Assembly (NCBI RefSeq): GCF_009711715.1
Contig: NZ_VENF01000008.1
Span: forward strand, 1 to 46,967
Reading direction: 5' to 3'
Length of the DNA stretch: 46,967 nt
Source: Methylophaga sp.
GTDB lineage: Bacteria; Pseudomonadota; Gammaproteobacteria; Nitrosococcales; Methylophagaceae
Shown here in pieces: positions 35,390-43,447 of this stretch (position 1 is the first letter of the stretch; the number at the start of each line of letters is the position of its first letter). The notes under the pieces were generated by a model. It was not told where the DNA came from and made no database searches. It was given only the letters and a program-made list of their open reading frames with translations. The translations under genes were made by a program, and so were the position numbers.

Positions 35390-36724
35390 TTAAGAGCGGG
35401 CCATCTTCTCGACTTCTTCACTGACGGAGTAATCGCCTTCGAAGTAGTCTTTTTCTTCCGGAATCGAATCTGCCTTGTCACAAATTTCGCGAATGGCTTC
35501 TTCCAGAATATTGATCCCTTTTTCCAGATTTTCCTGTGTAATCGTCAGAGGACACAGGAATTTAACAACATGGTCTTCAGTACCGCTGGTTTCGATGATC
35601 AGACCTTTCTGGAAGGCATTGTGCGTAATCGCACTGGCCAACTCACCACTGACGCAGTTGATACCACGGAACATACCGCGACCATGCGAGTTGAAGTTGC
35701 CTTCACCGTACTTTTCGACAATTTTGTCGACACGCTGGGCGATATAATCACCTTTTGCCTGAACTTCTTTGGCAAACTTGTCATCTTTCCAGTAATGATC
35801 AATCGCTGCTTTAGCAGTGATGAATGCCGGATTGTTACCACGGAAAGTACCGTTGTGTTCACCCGGTTTCCATTGGTCCAGTTCCGGTTTCATTAATACG
35901 ATGGCAAATGGCAAACCATAACCACTCAGCGATTTGGATACGGTCACGATGTCGGGGTAAATACCGGCTTCCTCGAAACTGAAGAAAGTACCTGTACGGC
36001 CACAACCGGCTTGAATATCATCAATGATCAACAGCACATCGTGTTTCTTACAGACTTCTGACAGACTCTTCAGCCAAGTCATAGAGCAGGCATTGATCCC
36101 CCCCTCACCCTGAACGGTTTCAACGATAACTGCTGCAGGTTTATCGACACCGCTGCTTGAATCCGACAGAACTTTATCCAGGTAGTTGGTGGTATCAACA
36201 TCATCTCCCATATAGCCGTCATAAGGCATACGGGTTGCACCGGGCAGGCTGATGCCGGCACCGCCGCGGTGATGACCGTTACCGGTCACTGCCAGCGCGC
36301 CGAGCGTCTGACCGTGCCAACCGTTGGTGAATGAAATCACGTTTTCACGACCAGTATATTTGCGTGCTGTTTTCAACGCCGCTTCCACCGCGTTGGTACC
36401 GGTCGGACCAGTAAACATGACAATGTAATCGAGATTACGCGGTTTCAGAATATTTTCATTGAAGCTTTCCAGAAACTCACCTTTGGCGCGGGTGTGTAAA
36501 TCCAGGCCCTGAGTTACTCCGTCATTTTCAATATATTCAATGAGCTTTCCCTTGAAATGGGAATTGTTATGTCCATAGTTGAGTGAACCGGCGCCTGCCA
36601 GAAAGTCCAGATAGGCATTGCCTTCTTCGTCATAGACGTACTCATCCTTGGCACGGTTAAAAATGCGAGGGAAAGAGCGCGCATATGAACGAACTTCCGA
36701 TTCGATTTCCTCAAAAATTTTCAT
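35390..36724 (-). CDS. ectB: L-2,4-diaminobutyrate transaminase
   Basis: A 444-aa PLP-dependent class III aminotransferase that converts aspartate semialdehyde plus glutamate to 2,4-diaminobutyrate. The ectoine-type opening is [19 protein letters not shown]. Other motifs are [50 protein letters not shown] and the PLP lysine in [18 protein letters not shown] lies 10 bases before the ATG. It follows ectA after 56 bp and precedes ectC by 84 bp. Confidence 0.97.
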   Translation of the reverse strand: MKIFEEIESEVRSYARSFPRIFNRAKDEYVYDEEGNAYLDFLAGAGSLNYGHNNSHFKGKLIEYIENDGVTQGLDLHTRAKGEFLESFNENILKPRNLDYIVMFTGPTGTNAVEAALKTARKYTGRENVISFTNGWHGQTLGALAVTGNGHHRGGAGISLPGATRMPYDGYMGDDVDTTNYLDKVLSDSSSGVDKPAAVIVETVQGEGGINACSMTWLKSLSEVCKKHDVLLIIDDIQAGCGRTGTFFSFEEAGIYPDIVTVSKSLSGYGLPFAIVLMKPELDQWKPGEHNGTFRGNNPAFITAKAAIDHYWKDDKFAKEVQAKGDYIAQRVDKIVEKYGEGNFNSHGRGMFRGINCVSGELASAITHNAFQKGLIIETSGTEDHVVKFLCPLTITQENLEKGINILEEAIREICDKADSIPEEKDYFEGDYSVSEEVEKMARS

Positions 36725-36780
36725 GGTTTTGGTGTCTCCTGATAATGGTTTGTCGATGCCCGCCTGCAGTCATGCAAGTC

Positions 36781-37287
36781 TTATTGAAGGGGACCGATTC
36801 TGACCAGCATTTCCGTTTCATGCTGGCCGGCAAAATGTTGCTGGCGATCAAACATCACAGTGTGATTGAGCTCTGCGCCCAGTTTGTTTGCCAGACTTTC
36901 AAACAGCGCCCATGACGCCCGGTTATCCGGGGTAATGGTGGTTTCGATAAATTTGATCTGACCTTCCTGTTGCCGCGACAGAATATCGCGCAGCATACGG
37001 CCGGCCAGGCCCTGCCCGCGGGCTTTTTCACCAACGGCAACCTGCCAGATAAAAAGCGTGTCGGGATTGTCCGGCTGTCTGTAACCGGAAATAAACCCAA
37101 CAATGTCACCTTCTTTTTCTGCGGCCACAGAAGTAGCGGAAAAATGGGTGCATTGAAGCAGGTTGCAGTACATGGAGTTGGTATCCAGTGGCGGGCACTG
37201 GGCGATGAGTTCGTACACCGCGGCACCGTCCTCGGCCGCAGGGGCACGCAAGGTAATCGGAGCAGCGTCAGCTTGTGCGAGATTCAT
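36781..37287 (-). CDS. ectA: L-2,4-diaminobutyrate N-gamma-acetyltransferase
   Basis: A 168-aa GNAT acetyltransferase making N-gamma-acetyl-diaminobutyrate, second step of ectoine synthesis. The pattern is clear: CPPLDTNSMYCNLLQCTHFS, VGFISGYRQPDNPDTLFIWQVAV, the acetyl-CoA loop KARGQGLAGRML, and TTITPDNRASWALFESLA. It is first of the operon, with a long AT-rich leader of about 140 bases between the EctR-type operator and the ATG. No clear ribosome-binding site is visible just before the start. Confidence 0.96.
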   Translation of the reverse strand: MNLAQADAAPITLRAPAAEDGAAVYELIAQCPPLDTNSMYCNLLQCTHFSATSVAAEKEGDIVGFISGYRQPDNPDTLFIWQVAVGEKARGQGLAGRMLRDILSRQQEGQIKFIETTITPDNRASWALFESLANKLGAELNHTVMFDRQQHFAGQHETEMLVRIGPLQ

Positions 37288-37411
37288 TTTATAAATAACT
37301 CTATTATTTATACATCTATTGATTTAATTTCAGAAAAAATACGAATAAACAAATTCAACATACTGATATTGAATATTATTCCAATAACTTCGCTAATTTA
37401 ACGCCGAGTTG

Positions 37412-37443
37412 TTTAGACGTCTAAATATATAGTACACTAAACA
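37412..37443. promoter_or_regulatory. EctR-type operator with an abutting perfect palindrome, ectA/cheW-ectR intergenic region
   Basis: 37426-37443 reads TATATAGT-AC-ACTAAACA. As I recall, EctR of Methylomicrobium alcaliphilum binds TATTTAGT-GT-ACTATATA; its reverse complement matches here at 17 of 18 positions. Immediately left, 37412-37425 is a perfect 14-bp palindrome TTTAGACGTCTAAA. Both lie between the divergent ectA and cheW-ectR genes, nearer the latter. Confidence 0.85.
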
Positions 37444-37485
37444 AATAAAAAGTCCAGTCTCAATAATGAATCGTATTTACTATAG

Positions 37486-37923
37486 ATGTCAGAACAATTA
37501 CACAAAGAACAGTGGTTATGTTTCCAGATAGAAGATGAAACCTATGCCCATCCGGTCAACCAGGTCAGGGAAATTCTGGACTATTTGTCACCGGTGCCGG
37601 TGCCGGGTTCGCAATCCTGTGTTGAGGGCGTTCTCAATGTCAGGGGAGAAATCGTGACCATCGTCTCCAGCAAGCATTTACTGGGACTGAGTCAGACCTC
37701 CAGAGACAGCGAACACATTATCGTTCTGGAGACCCCTTCCGGCCTGGTCGGCGTTACTGTAGATGAGGTTGAGAAGATCAGCCTGCTCGCTAACGACGAC
37801 ATGATGCCGGTCGATCGCAGCCATAGCACCAGCCCCGTCAAAGGCACCATCAACCACGACAATCAACTGCTCATTCTGACGGACTTCGAGCGTTGCATAA
37901 ATGAATTGGAAAGTTATGAGTAA
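37486..37923 (+). CDS. CheW-like domain protein coupled to ectR
   Basis: A 145-aa single CheW domain: QWLCFQIEDETYAHPVNQVREIL, then VEGVLNVRGEIVTIVSSKHLLGL, IIVLETPSGLVGVTVDEVEKI and GTINHDNQLLILTDFERCI, the standard SH3-like order. CheW adaptors link chemoreceptors to CheA, but no chemotaxis gene is near. It sits between ectA and ectR and overlaps the ectR start by 8 bp (ATGAGTAA), so the two proteins are co-made. No good ribosome-binding site precedes it. It could be a single-CheW-domain adaptor for another kinase; the link to osmotic control is inference. Confidence 0.85.
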   Translation: MSEQLHKEQWLCFQIEDETYAHPVNQVREILDYLSPVPVPGSQSCVEGVLNVRGEIVTIVSSKHLLGLSQTSRDSEHIIVLETPSGLVGVTVDEVEKISLLANDDMMPVDRSHSTSPVKGTINHDNQLLILTDFERCINELESYE

Positions 37924-38506
37924 AACTATCGGCTTAAATCTGGACGCAGTTTATAATCTGGATCTGAACAAAGAACAAAAGGATCAGCTGTTGAACCAGA
38001 TTGAAGAAGTGTTGATTGCCCTGCGCCGGGTTATCCGGGCCACCGATCTGCACTCAAAATACCTCGCCAAGACCACCGGCTTAACCGCACCCCAGATCCT
38101 GCTTTTACAGACCCTGCGTGACAAAGGACAGATCACCATTGGTGAACTGGCGCAGGAAGTCAGCCTGAGCCAGGCCACTGTGACCACGATTCTGGATCGG
38201 CTGGAAAAACGCAAACTCGTTTACCGGCAACGTTCTGAAACCGATAAACGTAAAGTGCATGCCTACCTCACTGACGAGGCACTGGAAATACTCAAAAATG
38301 CGCCGATCCCGCTACAGGAACAATTCACCCGACAATTCGGTGATTTACAGGAATGGGAACAAACCATGATCATCTCCGCCCTGAAGCGGGTCGCACAGAT
38401 GATGGATGCCCAGCATATTGACGCATCACCGGTCCTTGATATCGGCTTGCTTGACCGGCAGGATACCGAGGTCGAGAAACCTGCCGCCTATGCGGATGAG
38501 GATTGA
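37916..38506 (+). CDS. ectR: MarR-family regulator of ectoine genes (EctR)
   Basis: A 196-aa winged-helix regulator. The core is TTGLTAPQILLLQTLRDKG, GELAQEVSLSQATVTTILDRLE (recognition helix) and the wing RQRSETDKRKVHAYLT. Length and N-terminal extension (about 40 residues) match EctR proteins, which repress ectABC in halophilic methylotrophs. Divergence from ectA and the matching operator support this. I start at the ATG at 37916, inside the cheW stop; an ATG at 37901 would add five residues. As the operator lies upstream of cheW too, autoregulation of cheW-ectR is likely. It ends 6 bp from the convergent GGDEF-EAL gene. Confidence 0.9.
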   Translation: MSKTIGLNLDAVYNLDLNKEQKDQLLNQIEEVLIALRRVIRATDLHSKYLAKTTGLTAPQILLLQTLRDKGQITIGELAQEVSLSQATVTTILDRLEKRKLVYRQRSETDKRKVHAYLTDEALEILKNAPIPLQEQFTRQFGDLQEWEQTMIISALKRVAQMMDAQHIDASPVLDIGLLDRQDTEVEKPAAYADED

Positions 38507-38512
38507 TCAGAC

Positions 38513-40612
38513 TCACTCACGGGTCAGCAAGGCGCTGATCTCAGCCACCGACATCGGCTTATTCAAGTAAAAGCCCTGAAACTCCTCACAGCCCATTTTT
38601 AAAAGCAGATCGGCCTGGGCTTCAGTTTCCACGCCCTCGGCAATGGTCGACAAATTGAGGTTATTGGCCAGTTGTACAATGGTTTGTGCAATAGCAGCAT
38701 CTTTACGATTGAATACAATTTCCTCGACAAAAGAACGATCAATCTTCAGCGTATCAATCGGGAAATTCTTCAGATAGCTCATAGATGAATAGCCTGTGCC
38801 GAAATCATCAATCGCCAGTCGCACCCCGGTTTTCTTGAGGGAAAACAGCAATGGAATGGTCTCTGCCACATCCCGCAGCATCGCAGTTTCGGTAATCTCC
38901 AGTTCCAGGGTTTCCGCCGGTAATTGCGTCTGTTCCAGTGTCTGCCTGACCCGTTCCGGCAGATAGTTTTGATTAAACTGCAAAGCCGATAGATTAATCG
39001 CAATCCGATAGGCACAGCCGTAATCCAGCTGCCACTGATGAACCTGCTGGCAGGCTTGCATCAGCACCCAGTCGCCAATCGGCATAATCAAACCGGTGGA
39101 CTCGGCAATATCGATAAAATTATCCGGTGTCAGCAACCCCTTGACCGGATGGCGCCAGCGCAACAAAGCTTCGAAGCCGACGATCTTCTGACTGCGGGCA
39201 TGGTACTGCGGCTGATAATAGAGTTCGAACTGCTGCTCTTTAAGCGCAATATGCAGATCATGCTCCATTTCCATTCTGAGCTTAAGGTAATTATTCATGC
39301 TCTCGGAGAAAAACTGGTAATTATTCCGCCCGACCTGCTTGGCGTGATACATCGCCACATCCGCATGCTGAAGCAACACCTGGACATTATGTCCATCCGT
39401 TGGAAACACCGTAATGCCGATACTGACAGTGACATAAAGCGGTGTGCCGCCAATGACAAAAGGCTGTGAGAATGTATCGATCAGGCGGTTGGCAATGTCG
39501 GCGATATCATCGACCTTATCAACATCATCCAACAGCACAGTAAATTCGTCACCTGCCAGCCGGGCAACCCGGTTATCGCTTTCCAGACTGAGTTTGGCCA
39601 CCAGATCCGAGTCACGCACACACTCCCTAATTCTGGCGGCAGCCTGACATAAAAGCTCATCACCGACATGGTGGCCATAGGTGTCATTGACGTGCTTGAA
39701 ACGGTCCAGATCCAGAAACATCAGCGTGAACCGCCTTTGGTGGCGCCGGGCACTGGCAATCGTCGTTTCCAGTTGCTCGATAAATAAACGGCGGTTAGGC
39801 AGATCGGTCAGCGTGTCATAGTAAGCGTAGTAAGTGATTTCCTGTTCTGACTGTTTAAGTGCCGTAATATCATGCAGCGTGCCGACGATACGCCACTGGC
39901 CGAATTCGCAATTAATATCGGTCCGTTCATTCACAAACAGCATATGGCCGTCAGGCCTTTGCACCCGATATTCAATGTCATAGGGCTTTTTCTCCTTTAT
40001 CGACAGCCGCACCGTTCTGACGAAACGGCTGCGATCATCGGGATGTATCAGAGTCAGTAAGCGTTTCAGTGTCAGCTTGCCCTGTCGAGGCAGTCCTAGC
40101 ATATCGAACATATCTGCCGAGCACTCGATATGCTCAGACTGGTAATCCCATTCCCAGTAGACCAGGTGGGCGATTGACTGCGCCTTGGCCAGTTTATTTT
40201 TGTTACGGCTGAGTTCCTGCAGGGTTCGATTGGCTTTCAGAATGTATTTAACACGGTGATTGAATAACGGCCATTTCAGTGGCTTGGTCATAAAATCGGT
40301 GGCACCGACCTGAAAGGCTTGCTCGATATCCTCGACCTCGTCCAGCGAGGTGACCATCACGATCGCAGACTCCTGCCCGCGGGGCAGTTGCCGTAACTTC
40401 TGACAGCATTCAAAGCCATCCATGCCCGGCATCGACACGTCCAGCAGTGTCATATCGGGTTTGTACTGATTGAATGCGGCAATGGCCTCAAGACCATTAC
40501 TGGCCTCGTGAATATCGAGTTCAATCGTCCTGAGCGATTGTCGCATAAGCATTCGGGTTACCGGATCATCATCAACGATCAGGACGACTGATTTTCTCGC
40601 CACTTCCTCCAC
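38513..40612 (-). CDS. REC-PAS-GGDEF-EAL cyclic-di-GMP regulator
   Basis: A 699-aa cytoplasmic protein. The receiver (about 8-125) has phospho-acceptor Asp58 (MTLLDVSMPG) and Lys110. A PAS domain with PAC covers about 145-255. The GGDEF domain (about 260-435) has AGDEF at 353-357, so the first Gly is Ala. The EAL domain (about 450-695) has EAL at 481-483, plus INLSALQFN, ELEITETAML, IDDFGTGYSS, LKIDRSF, AEGVET and EEFQGF, all catalytic positions intact. It should hydrolyse c-di-GMP; synthesis by AGDEF is possible but uncertain. It begins with GTG directly after the hybrid kinase stop. The Hpt of that kinase is the likely phosphate donor. Confidence 0.9.
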   Translation of the reverse strand: MEEVARKSVVLIVDDDPVTRMLMRQSLRTIELDIHEASNGLEAIAAFNQYKPDMTLLDVSMPGMDGFECCQKLRQLPRGQESAIVMVTSLDEVEDIEQAFQVGATDFMTKPLKWPLFNHRVKYILKANRTLQELSRNKNKLAKAQSIAHLVYWEWDYQSEHIECSADMFDMLGLPRQGKLTLKRLLTLIHPDDRSRFVRTVRLSIKEKKPYDIEYRVQRPDGHMLFVNERTDINCEFGQWRIVGTLHDITALKQSEQEITYYAYYDTLTDLPNRRLFIEQLETTIASARRHQRRFTLMFLDLDRFKHVNDTYGHHVGDELLCQAAARIRECVRDSDLVAKLSLESDNRVARLAGDEFTVLLDDVDKVDDIADIANRLIDTFSQPFVIGGTPLYVTVSIGITVFPTDGHNVQVLLQHADVAMYHAKQVGRNNYQFFSESMNNYLKLRMEMEHDLHIALKEQQFELYYQPQYHARSQKIVGFEALLRWRHPVKGLLTPDNFIDIAESTGLIMPIGDWVLMQACQQVHQWQLDYGCAYRIAINLSALQFNQNYLPERVRQTLEQTQLPAETLELEITETAMLRDVAETIPLLFSLKKTGVRLAIDDFGTGYSSMSYLKNFPIDTLKIDRSFVEEIVFNRKDAAIAQTIVQLANNLNLSTIAEGVETEAQADLLLKMGCEEFQGFYLNKPMSVAEISALLTRE

Positions 40613-42916
40613 TTATATTTCTCCCAGCCGGCTCTTGAGATCGAGCCTGGCTTGTTCATAGCTTTCCAGCAATGTATTCAGGTGCGAGTGAACATGCTCA
40701 ATCCGGTTATGTCGTCCGAGTTTCTCAACCTGGTGGGCAATTTCACTGACCCTGACGGCACCGATATTGGCGGAACTGGATTTCAGCGCATGGGCTGCCC
40801 TGAAAACCCGATCGGCATCACCATTACGGGCACCATGCTGAATGTCATCAATGAGATTCGGTGTCTGCTGCAGGTATATCTCAACTATATTATTAATCAG
40901 CGCCGGGGCTTGTTCACCGGACATTCGCCTTATTTCATCCAATACCGTCTCGTCGATCACCGGGACATTTCTTGTATCCTTCTCGGTGCTGTCGAGCCAG
41001 CGACCGATAATGTCACTCAGTTGCTCCAGACTGAAGGGTTTGACCAGAAAATCATCAGCCCCCGCGTGTCGAAAGTCTGCTTCTACTCCATCCTGAATGT
41101 CTGCAGTGAGTGCCACAATTGGTGTCTCACTGTTAAGCCCCTGGCGGCTCTGGTTGCGGATCAGCGCAGTGGCTTCCAGCCCTCCCATCTGCGGCATGTG
41201 ATAATCCATCAGAATCAGGTCATAACGCGTCTTGTTACATTCATTCACCGCCTCAAGGCCGTTACTGACAATAACCACCTGGTAGCCAAAATTTTCCAGC
41301 ATTCCGGCAGCGACTGACTGATTGATTTCATTATCTTCGGCCAGCAGAATCAGATTGCCACTCGCTTTCGTCTGCCTGGCTGGTTTTTTTTGCGGCGGTT
41401 TAACTGATTCTGCCACGTCCAGTCGTTGCATCGGGATTCTGAACCAGAAAAGACTGCCCTGCTTTTCTTCACTTCTGACCCCGTAATGACCTTTCATCAG
41501 CTTAATCAGCTGGGCGCAGATCGCCAGCCCGAGGCCGGTTCCGCCATATTGCCGGGTGACGGTGTTATCTGCCTGAGCAAACGGAGAAAATATCGACTGC
41601 AGTTTGCTCTCGGCGATCCCCGTACCGGTATCCTCAATTTCAAAATTCAACCAGCTTTCCGTTTCCGTTTGCTCCGCGATCAGGCTTACTTTGACGCTGC
41701 CTTTATTGGTAAATTTAATCGCATTGTCGATAAGATTGTTAAGTACCTGGCGTAAACGTAGCGGATCGCCCAGAAAAGCGGCATCGCAATCCTGCAGGCT
41801 CAACGCTAGCTTGAGTCCTTTACGCTCTGCTTTGGCACGGTTGGTTTCCACCACCGATTTCATGAAACTTGCCATATTCATTTGCTGTTTTTCCAGCTCG
41901 ACCTTGTCTGCATCCAGCTTGGAAAAATCGAGGATCTGATTGAGCAGGGCCAGCAGAGCCTGAGCTGAGTCATTGAGAAGCTGGACGTTCTCCCGTGCTT
42001 CGTCTTCAAGATCATTGAGTTTCAATAATTCGGCAAAACCAATCACCCCGTTCAGCGGGGTCCTGACTTCATGGCTCATCATCGCTAGAAACTGGGCTTT
42101 GGCATGGTTAGCTTCATTCGCCAGTTCCAGGGCCGTTTCCAGCGCTTCCGTTCTGGCCTGAACCCGCTGTTCCAGCTCCGCATTCATGGTTTCAAGCTGC
42201 TGTCCGCGCCGCTCTATCTCACTGATCATCTGGTTAAAGCTATCGGCCAGCTGGTTGAACTCAACCGTGCCGGCTTTCGGTGCGCGGCGTTTGTAGTCAC
42301 GGTGGATGGTGATATCCCGAATCGTCGCCAGCATTTCATTCAACGGCTTGGTAAACAGTGATACCAACCACAGCATAGCGACCAGACTGGCCAAAAAGGC
42401 CAGCACGGCTGTCATGGCCACTACCCGGTAAAACGCCGATAACTGCGATCTTAAGGCGGCCAGGTTATCAAGCAGGTACAGCATCCCTATTACCTCACCA
42501 TGGCTGATCATCGGCATCATCAGATGCAGACCGCGCTCATTCTCTGTAATAATGGGATCACGGGTACGCAACACCCGCCGCAAAGAGTCAATGTCCGGCG
42601 GGCTCTGTTTGGCCCTGTTCTGGTAGCTGGCAAACAAGCGGGCTTTATCGTCAAAAATCATGACCTGGCTGATATCACGCCTTACCCGCAAGGCCTCCAG
42701 GGATTGTCTCGCAGAAGATGCATCATCAAACAAAACGGCGGTCAGAGTATTAGTCACCAGCAGCTCGGCAAGCGCTGCTGAGTCCTGGCGGGCCTGCTTT
42801 TCGATCGCCTGGCGCTGGTTGCTGACAATTGATACTGAAATAATGAGAATAGTCAGCAGCACCAGCCCCATCATGGTCACAATCAAACGAAACTTGAGCG
42901 TCTTAATCCATTTCAT
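40613..42916 (-). CDS. Hybrid histidine kinase with receiver and Hpt domains (BarA-like)
   Basis: A 767-aa inner-membrane kinase. TM1 at about 10-31, a periplasmic CHASE8-like sensor at about 35-160, TM2 at about 166-186, HAMP and coiled coil to about 265. The HisKA domain has His282 (MMSHEVRTPLNG); the ATPase has NNLIDNAIKFT, DTGTGI and GGTGLGLAI. The attached receiver has Asp571 (LILMDYHMPQMGG), and the Hpt has His709 (AHALKSSSANIG). All phosphorelay residues are intact. It overlaps the YfiR-like gene by 4 bp and abuts the GGDEF-EAL gene. Signal flow is probably TonB receptor, YfiR-like protein, kinase, c-di-GMP. Confidence 0.9.
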   Translation of the reverse strand: MKWIKTLKFRLIVTMMGLVLLTILIISVSIVSNQRQAIEKQARQDSAALAELLVTNTLTAVLFDDASSARQSLEALRVRRDISQVMIFDDKARLFASYQNRAKQSPPDIDSLRRVLRTRDPIITENERGLHLMMPMISHGEVIGMLYLLDNLAALRSQLSAFYRVVAMTAVLAFLASLVAMLWLVSLFTKPLNEMLATIRDITIHRDYKRRAPKAGTVEFNQLADSFNQMISEIERRGQQLETMNAELEQRVQARTEALETALELANEANHAKAQFLAMMSHEVRTPLNGVIGFAELLKLNDLEDEARENVQLLNDSAQALLALLNQILDFSKLDADKVELEKQQMNMASFMKSVVETNRAKAERKGLKLALSLQDCDAAFLGDPLRLRQVLNNLIDNAIKFTNKGSVKVSLIAEQTETESWLNFEIEDTGTGIAESKLQSIFSPFAQADNTVTRQYGGTGLGLAICAQLIKLMKGHYGVRSEEKQGSLFWFRIPMQRLDVAESVKPPQKKPARQTKASGNLILLAEDNEINQSVAAGMLENFGYQVVIVSNGLEAVNECNKTRYDLILMDYHMPQMGGLEATALIRNQSRQGLNSETPIVALTADIQDGVEADFRHAGADDFLVKPFSLEQLSDIIGRWLDSTEKDTRNVPVIDETVLDEIRRMSGEQAPALINNIVEIYLQQTPNLIDDIQHGARNGDADRVFRAAHALKSSSANIGAVRVSEIAHQVEKLGRHNRIEHVHSHLNTLLESYEQARLDLKSRLGEI

Positions 42917-43443
42917 TTAACTTCGACTGCCAGCTTCAGCACCTGAGAGCTCATTTTCAGATTGGATGACTGCATTCTCGACATATTCACTTTAAAGCGG
43001 AATTTATTGTCGCGCTTGACGATTTCTATCATCCCGCCATCATCAACAAACCCTGTAATATCCGAGACCGTCAGCACTGGCTTGTCACGCAGATAGACAA
43101 ACAAGCGCTGCAGAATGTCACGCTCACTGCGGTCAATGTACACGAGGTGGCAACGCCCTGTCTGCTCAACATCCTTGATCTGTCTGGTGCTGACCGGCTT
43201 GTCAAATATGGCTTTGTCATGCAGTTGGTTAAAACTGTTTTTGAATGTGTCGGTGAAATAACATAAGTCAATCGACTTCGCATGCACTTCACCGGGCCAG
43301 TCCGCATATTTAGCAAAATTATAGTTGAGTGCCGCGATAAGAGAACGTGAGTCCGGCTGCTCTGCCACGGCAACCGCTGTCTGAGCACTGTGGCTCAGCA
43401 GTAGGGCCAACAGCAGGAAAATTTTTATCTGATGCCGGGCCAC
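42913..43443 (-). CDS. YfiR-like periplasmic protein (DUF4154)
   Basis: A 176-aa secreted protein. Residues 1 to about 27 form a signal peptide. The mature part has the YfiR pattern: SLIAALNYNFAKYADWPG, then LCYF, RQIKDVEQTGRCHLVYIDRSE, KPVLTVSDITGFVDDGGMIEIV and FKVNMSRMQSSNLKMSSQVLKLA at the end. YfiR of Pseudomonas restrains a membrane c-di-GMP enzyme; here the adjacent hybrid kinase would be the target. The start is a GTG preceded by GGAG, 5 bp after the TonB receptor stop. The gene overlaps the kinase by 4 bp. Confidence 0.85.
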   Translation of the reverse strand: MARHQIKIFLLLALLLSHSAQTAVAVAEQPDSRSLIAALNYNFAKYADWPGEVHAKSIDLCYFTDTFKNSFNQLHDKAIFDKPVSTRQIKDVEQTGRCHLVYIDRSERDILQRLFVYLRDKPVLTVSDITGFVDDGGMIEIVKRDNKFRFKVNMSRMQSSNLKMSSQVLKLAVEVK

Positions 43444-43447
43444 TGTC

